Of a stretch of DNA of 19,471 nucleotides, positions 15,359-19,471 are shown piece after piece. Source of the DNA: RGIG3009 sp045578625 (GTDB lineage Bacteria; Bacillota; Clostridia; Oscillospirales; Acutalibacteraceae); assembly GCA_045578625.1 (NCBI GenBank), contig JAZNKN010000056.1, positions 1 to 19,471 of the forward strand, given 5' to 3'. The translations under genes and the position numbers were made by a program. The notes beneath the pieces were generated by a model. That model ran no database searches. It worked only from the letters and a program-made list of their open reading frames with translations, and was not told the DNA's origin. Every line of letters begins with the position of its first letter. Position 1 is the stretch's first letter.

Positions 15359-16153
15359 TTAGCAGCCGCAGCCGTCCTCGCCCTTGGGCGGGAAGAACTC
15401 GTCTACCGGGAAGCACATCTTCTTGAAGATATCGCAGGGGTTTTCGGTGTTGGGGCAGCATTCCTTAGCCGGCATACAGAAGTCGTAGATGGGCATCAGC
15501 ATCTGCACGTTGCGGATGAGCTGCACGATGGTGAAAATACCCAGCGAGACCAGCACCAGCTTGTCGCAGTTCTCCACAAAGTTGCCGCCATACTCCTCGC
15601 ACACGCATGCGGGGATGCAGGACGAGGCGCAATCGCACTTGCAGCCGCAATCGCAGCGCTCGACCAGACGCGCCGACAGCACGACCGGCTCGGCGACCTG
15701 CACGGTGCAGCGCGGCATATTGCGGGTGGGCATCTCCTGATGCCGATCACATTTTTCGGGGGTGAATTCACTGGTAAACACCTTGACGTTGCCTTCGCTG
15801 CCGAACAGAATGACCTTCTTCTGGAAGATCGCCACCCCGCGTACCACGCAGCAGCCGGTACCGTGTCCGGAATAGACCTCCAGCGTCACCCCGAAGAAGA
15901 AGGTGATGTCGCAGGAGTAGTAGCCGCGGTTAAAGGGAAGCGCTTCCACGTCGATGTAGGTGTTGATAACTTCCGCCTTTTTGGCGCGGATGCTGACGGC
16001 GTGGTCAATGATCATCTGATCCCGTTCGGTAAAGAACAGGCGCAGATCTTCCAGGCAGTCCTTGTCGGAGCAGCTATCATAGACGCGGCCGGCATCCACA
16101 CAAACGGCTTCTTTACAACCGTTGTTTGACGCATATCTGTTGTTATCCGCCAT
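15359..16153 (-). CDS. Cysteine-rich protein of unknown function (25 Cys in 264 residues)
   Basis: No known family is recognised with confidence. The N-terminal part carries the motif CVDAGRVYDSCSDKDCLEDLR (15-30 region), followed by a beta-rich stretch (INTYIDVEALPFNRGYYSC, then FFFGVTLEVYSG) that recalls the tone of DUF3794/SPOCS coat domains. Then come a dense cysteine cluster (ERCDCGCKCDCASSCIPACVC, about 166-186), a hydrophobic segment (LVLVSLGIFTIVQLI), and a Cys-rich end with FPVDEFFPP and GCGC. There is no signal peptide, so the cysteines would start in a reducing compartment. AGGAGG lies nine bases upstream of the ATG (16162-16167 on the complement) but sits inside an inverted repeat. 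A spore-coat role is plausible from composition and is an inference only. Confidence 0.85.
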   Translation of the reverse strand: MADNNRYASNNGCKEAVCVDAGRVYDSCSDKDCLEDLRLFFTERDQMIIDHAVSIRAKKAEVINTYIDVEALPFNRGYYSCDITFFFGVTLEVYSGHGTGCCVVRGVAIFQKKVILFGSEGNVKVFTSEFTPEKCDRHQEMPTRNMPRCTVQVAEPVVLSARLVERCDCGCKCDCASSCIPACVCEEYGGNFVENCDKLVLVSLGIFTIVQLIRNVQMLMPIYDFCMPAKECCPNTENPCDIFKKMCFPVDEFFPPKGEDGCGC

Positions 16154-16161
16154 AAAAAGAT

Positions 16162-16231
16162 CCTCCTATGTCACATGATGGGGCGCTGCCGTGAGACAGA
16201 ACCCTTCACTGCCATCTTATGACATAGGAGG
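16162..16231. repeat. 20-bp inverted repeat covering the ribosome binding site of the Cys-rich gene
   Basis: Arms 16162-16181 and 16212-16231 match at 18 of 20 positions when one is reverse-complemented; the gap is 30 bases. On the minus strand the downstream arm ends in the AGGAGG of the Cys-rich gene and the upstream arm carries the complementary CCTCCT. A transcript from pcrA would form the hairpin and hide that site. ATCTTTTT follows the stem, so it may also act as a pcrA terminator. Confidence 0.9.
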
Positions 16232-16241
16232 TGATTTGTGC

Positions 16242-18698
16242 TTAGAGTTTGGTCAGTTTGGCGAAGGTCGCCATGATTTTTTTGGTGCCGACCTGATCGA
16301 AGTGGATGGTCAGCAGCAGGTCGTTGCCCATCGGCTGCACCTTTTCGATGCGACCGATGCCAAACGTTTTATGGCTGACGGTGTCTCCGGCCTGCCAGTT
16401 ACCGGCGGCAGAGGCTTTCGGCGCGGCCGGTTTGGAAACCGAGATCCCGCCGCCGCGCGCTTCGTCGCCGGTTCGGGCGCGATAGGTCGAGGAGGGCACG
16501 CTGGGCGCGCTCTTTTCGGAGGCGAAGCTGCGGTGATAGCCGACGCTTCCCCCGCCGCCAAAGCTGCTTCTGCCGAAGCCGCCGTAGGCGGGAGACTGCT
16601 CGTGCACATCCAACAGTGCGGAGGGCATTTCCTGCAAGAAGCGCGAAGGACGGTTGCGGGTGGTGGAGCCGTACAGCATACGGCTGCGTGCGCAGGTGAT
16701 ATACAGCTCTCGCTTGGCGCGGGTCAGTGCCACGTAACACAGACGGCGATCCTCCTCCAGCTCATCGGGACGGAACATCGTTTGCATACCGGGGAAGATG
16801 CCGTCCTCAAAGCCGGGCAAAAACACCACGGGAAATTCCAGGCCCTTGGCGGCGTGCATCGTCATCAGCACCAACGCATCCGCGCCGGCATCGTAGTTGT
16901 CAACGTCGGTCATTAACGCATTTTCTTCCAGGAAGCCGGAGAGCTGCGGCAGATCCTCCTCGCTGTTTTCCTCAAAATTGCGGATAGAGGAAGCTAATTC
17001 GTTTAGATTACCGACACGCTCCTCCTCGGGGGCGCCGGCCAACTGCCACATAGCCAGATAACCGGTCTTTTCCAACATCTCCATATATAGCAGATGCAGC
17101 GAAATGCTGCCGTCCTGCGCTTTATCGCGCAGCTCGTCCATCATACGGATAAAGGGGAGGATGTGCGAGGCGGCACGGCTGAGCGCGGCGTATTCGTCGG
17201 CGTGGGACAGCACCTGATACAGCGAGATGCCCTGCTCGTCGGCAATGGCCGCTGCCTTGTCCAGCGTGGTATCGCCGATGCCGCGCTTGGGTTCGTTGAT
17301 AATGCGCCGCAGGCTGACGCTGTCATCCGGATTGTTGATGACACGCAGATAGGCGATCGCATCGCGCACCTCCTTGGTGTCGTTGAAGCGGTGACCGCCC
17401 AGAATACGGTAGGGGATGCCGCTCTTAATGAGTGAACGCTCAATGGCGTTGGACTGTGCGTTGGCGCGGTACAGCACCGCCATATCGCGGTAGCGGCCGC
17501 CTTCAGCGACCTTATCCAGTACCGTTCGGGCAATGAAACGGCCTTCCTCGTCCTCGTTATCCAACGTGTGGAATTGCAGCAGCTCACCCTTGCCGTTTTC
17601 CGTCCACAGCGTCTTGGGCTTGCGGTTTTTGTTCTTGGCGATGACCGCGTTGGCGGCATCCAGAATGTTCTGCGTGGAGCGATAGTTTTGCTCCAGACGG
17701 ATCACAGTGCAGGGGGCGAATTGCTCTTCAAAGCTCAATATGTTCTCGATCGTCGCGCCACGGAATTTGTAAATACTCTGATCGTCATCACCGACGACGC
17801 AGAGGTTGCGACTCTTTTGCGCCAGCAGGCTGACGAAGCGATACTGCGCGTGGTTGGTATCTTGATACTCGTCGATCATCAGATAACGGAAGCGGTTCTG
17901 GTACTTTTGCAGGACGTCCGGCTCGGTCTCGAACAGCTCCACGGTGCGGATCAACAGATCGTCAAAATCCATTGCGTCGGCTTCTTTCAGCCGCTTTTGG
18001 TACATCCGGTAGCAGTCGGCCACCTTTTTCAGACGGAAGTCGCTGCCGGCCTGTACGGTGTATTCCTCGGGGGATAGCAGGCTGTCCTTGGCGCGGCTGA
18101 TCTCGCTGAGGATCGCTTTGTGACCCAGTACGCGCTCCTCGATGCCGAGCGACTTCATACATTCCTTCATCAGGCGGCGGCTGTCGTCGGTGTCGTAGAT
18201 GGTGAAATGGGAGGAGTAGCCGAGCACACCACCGTCCTGCCGCAGTACCCGCGCACAGAACGAGTGAAAAGTGCCGGCCATGACCTGACGGCCCTCGTCA
18301 CCCAGCATCGCTTCCAGACGGTCCTTCAGTTCACCGGCAGCCTTGTTGGTAAAGGTGATGGCGAGAATACGCCACGCCGGGCAGGGATCGACCGCGCACA
18401 GTGCGTCGAGACCGCCGTCGGCAGGCAACTCGCCGTCGGCATAACGGCGCAGCGTATCCACCGCACTGTCCGCAAGGAACGGCGGGATCTCGCTACTGTG
18501 ATAAGCGTTGCCGAAGCGCACCAGATTAGCGATGCGGTTGACCAGAACGGTGGTCTTGCCGCTGCCGGCACCGGCCAAAATGAGCAGCGGGCCTTCCGTT
18601 TGAAACACCGCTTCGCGCTGCGGGGCGTTCATACGGGAAAATACGCGCTCCAACGCACGGCGGCGCAGAGACAGATATAACGGCGTATCGATAGCCAT
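16242..18698 (-). CDS. pcrA: ATP-dependent DNA helicase PcrA/UvrD (superfamily 1A)
   Basis: This 3'-5' helicase serves nucleotide excision repair, replication restart and removal of RecA filaments. The 818-residue product has the full set of SF1A motifs: Q-motif MNAPQREAV (23-31), Walker A GAGSGKTT (43-50, K48), Ia TFTNKAAGEL, II MIDEYQDTNHAQ, III VGDDDQSIYKFRGA, IV LEQNYRST, V MTMHAAKGLEFPVVFLPG and VI DRRLCYVALTRAKREL. The tail ends in a beta-rich module (GDTVSHKTFGIGRIEKV) like the polymerase-binding C-terminus of Bacillus PcrA. About 40 extra residues lie between motifs I and Ia (about 61-105). GGAGG eight bases before ATG 18698 sets the start; the TTG 15 bases earlier lies in that site. 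A terminator stem ends just upstream of the binding site. Confidence 0.96.
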   Translation of the reverse strand: MAIDTPLYLSLRRRALERVFSRMNAPQREAVFQTEGPLLILAGAGSGKTTVLVNRIANLVRFGNAYHSSEIPPFLADSAVDTLRRYADGELPADGGLDALCAVDPCPAWRILAITFTNKAAGELKDRLEAMLGDEGRQVMAGTFHSFCARVLRQDGGVLGYSSHFTIYDTDDSRRLMKECMKSLGIEERVLGHKAILSEISRAKDSLLSPEEYTVQAGSDFRLKKVADCYRMYQKRLKEADAMDFDDLLIRTVELFETEPDVLQKYQNRFRYLMIDEYQDTNHAQYRFVSLLAQKSRNLCVVGDDDQSIYKFRGATIENILSFEEQFAPCTVIRLEQNYRSTQNILDAANAVIAKNKNRKPKTLWTENGKGELLQFHTLDNEDEEGRFIARTVLDKVAEGGRYRDMAVLYRANAQSNAIERSLIKSGIPYRILGGHRFNDTKEVRDAIAYLRVINNPDDSVSLRRIINEPKRGIGDTTLDKAAAIADEQGISLYQVLSHADEYAALSRAASHILPFIRMMDELRDKAQDGSISLHLLYMEMLEKTGYLAMWQLAGAPEEERVGNLNELASSIRNFEENSEEDLPQLSGFLEENALMTDVDNYDAGADALVLMTMHAAKGLEFPVVFLPGFEDGIFPGMQTMFRPDELEEDRRLCYVALTRAKRELYITCARSRMLYGSTTRNRPSRFLQEMPSALLDVHEQSPAYGGFGRSSFGGGGSVGYHRSFASEKSAPSVPSSTYRARTGDEARGGGISVSKPAAPKASAAGNWQAGDTVSHKTFGIGRIEKVQPMGNDLLLTIHFDQVGTKKIMATFAKLTKL

Positions 18699-18711
18699 AC
18701 GGTATTCCTCC

Positions 18712-18743
18712 AAAAAAGGGCGGGGAACGTTGATTCCCCGCCC
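18712..18743 (-). terminator. Intrinsic terminator after the decarboxylase beta subunit, abutting the pcrA ribosome binding site
   Basis: On the minus strand GGGCGGGGAA and TTCCCCGCCC form a perfect ten-pair stem with a six-base loop, followed by six Ts. The next bases are the GGAGG of pcrA, so the pcrA promoter must lie at or before this hairpin. Confidence 0.92.
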
Positions 18744-18762
18744 TTATCAAGCATAGGTTAAC

Positions 18763-19471
18763 TTAGCCAAACAGCGTGAGCAGCACACCTGCCGCAACTG
18801 CTGAGCCGATAACACCGGCCACATTCGGGCCCATGGCGTGCATCAGCAGGAAGTTGCTGGGGTTCTCCTTCTGGCCTTCCTTCTGCGCCACACGCGCGGC
18901 CATCGGCACGGCGGAGACACCGGCCGAGCCGATCAGCGGATTGACCTTGCCGCCGCTGACGAGATACATGACCTTACCCAGCAGTACGCCGCCGGCGGTG
19001 CCCATGGAAAAGGCGATGAGGCCGAGGCAGATGATGAGCAGCGTTTTGGGCTGCAGGAAGGTGTTGGCGTTGGCCGTAGCGCCCACGGTGACGCCCAGTA
19101 CGATGGTGATGATGTTCATCAATTCATTCTGAGCCGTCTTGTTCAGGCGTTCCACCACACCGCTTTCGCGGAACAGGTTACCCATCATCAGCATACCGAT
19201 GAGGGGAGCGGCACTGGGAAGCAGCAGCACGCAGACGGCGGTAACGAAGATGGGGAAGAGGATCTTCTCGGTCTTGGACACCGTGCGGAGCTGTGTCATC
19301 ACCACGGAGCGCTCTTTCTTGGTGGTGAGGGCGCGCATGATCGGGGGTTGAATGATGGGGACGAGCGCCATATACGAATACGCTGCCACCGCGATGGCAC
19401 CCAACAGATGGGGGGCCAGCTTGGAGGTAAGGTAGATGGCGGTCGGTCCGTCCGCACCGCCGATGATAGCG
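18763..19471 (-). CDS. oadB: Na+-translocating decarboxylase beta subunit (OadB/GcdB/MmdB type), C-terminal 235 residues, cut by window edge
   Basis: This is the integral membrane subunit that couples decarboxylation of a biotin-bound acid (oxaloacetate, glutaconyl-CoA or methylmalonyl-CoA) to Na+ export. The frame is open at the right edge. Its first visible codons read AIIGGADGPTAIYLTSKLAPHLLGAIAVAAYSYMALVP when taken in parts; the DGPT Asp is the Na+-site Asp of the family. A later segment, NPLIGSAGVSAVPMAARV, carries the second conserved Asn/Ser site. Several membrane helices follow, ending HAMGPNVAGVIGSAVAAGVLLTLFG. The TTG at 19404 is an internal Leu and not a start. Which acid is used cannot be decided without the alpha subunit upstream, outside the window; the symbol marks the family only. 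Confidence 0.92.
   Translation of the reverse strand, partial: AIIGGADGPTAIYLTSKLAPHLLGAIAVAAYSYMALVPIIQPPIMRALTTKKERSVVMTQLRTVSKTEKILFPIFVTAVCVLLLPSAAPLIGMLMMGNLFRESGVVERLNKTAQNELMNIITIVLGVTVGATANANTFLQPKTLLIICLGLIAFSMGTAGGVLLGKVMYLVSGGKVNPLIGSAGVSAVPMAARVAQKEGQKENPSNFLLMHAMGPNVAGVIGSAVAAGVLLTLFG

Noticed and set aside
16221..16916. Plus-strand start AGGAGGTGATTTGTG and frame opposite pcrA
   Set aside because: The binding-site look comes from the inverted repeat; the following frame is antisense to PcrA and has no recognisable protein features.
1..19471. tRNA, rRNA, insertion sequence, prophage or CRISPR array
   Set aside because: None was seen by eye: no transposase or integrase motifs, no cloverleaf with conserved TTCGA arm, and no spaced repeats. 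A tool search could still reveal a diverged one.

Overview
The window looks like chromosome from a spore-forming member of the Clostridia, most likely Oscillospirales/Ruminococcaceae. The reasons are moderately high GC, strong AGGAGG-type ribosome binding sites, U-tailed terminators, and a set of sporulation and Firmicutes genes: SpoVM, a SipL-like coat protein, a SpoIIIE/FtsK translocase next to TepA, the PrpC-PrkC-RsgA cluster and RNase Y-YmdB. Nothing points to a phage, plasmid, transposon or CRISPR array. The placement is inferred from gene content; no search was run.

Layout. Bases 1-3455 (+) hold the end of the PP2C phosphatase prpC, the PASTA kinase prkC with an extracellular tail of 7-residue repeats, and the ribosome-assembly GTPase rsgA, closed by a terminator. 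Bases 3558-3866 (+) are a two-gene unit between terminators: an undescribed 51-residue, two-helix membrane protein and the 29-residue SpoVM. A candidate sigma-E promoter then precedes sipL (3927-5456), whose family ties SpoIVA and SpoVM to the coat. Next comes an M3 oligopeptidase with its own promoter and terminator (5509-7325).

Bases 7358-7570 carry a consensus vegetative promoter followed by a structured RNA best explained as 6S RNA. It has no terminator before rny (7612-9171), so rny may be made from the same transcript. A hairpin and ymdB follow. From 10023 a promoter leads into tepA, ftsK/spoIIIE, an exported ComEC-type metallo-beta-lactamase protein, a 62-residue membrane-anchored acidic protein and tcdA. 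This run ends at a terminator shared with the opposite strand.

The right end reads leftward: the 3' part of a Na+-pumping decarboxylase beta subunit (oadB type), a terminator that touches the ribosome binding site of pcrA, pcrA itself, a 20-bp inverted repeat, and a 264-residue protein with 25 cysteines and no recognised function.

The main themes are spore morphogenesis (spoVM, its small neighbour, sipL, spoIIIE, possibly the Cys-rich protein), signalling at the cell wall, and RNA turnover (6S RNA, RNase Y, YmdB). The observations most worth following are the spoVM bicistron, the 6S-rny arrangement, and the inverted repeat that can hide the ribosome binding site of the Cys-rich gene.
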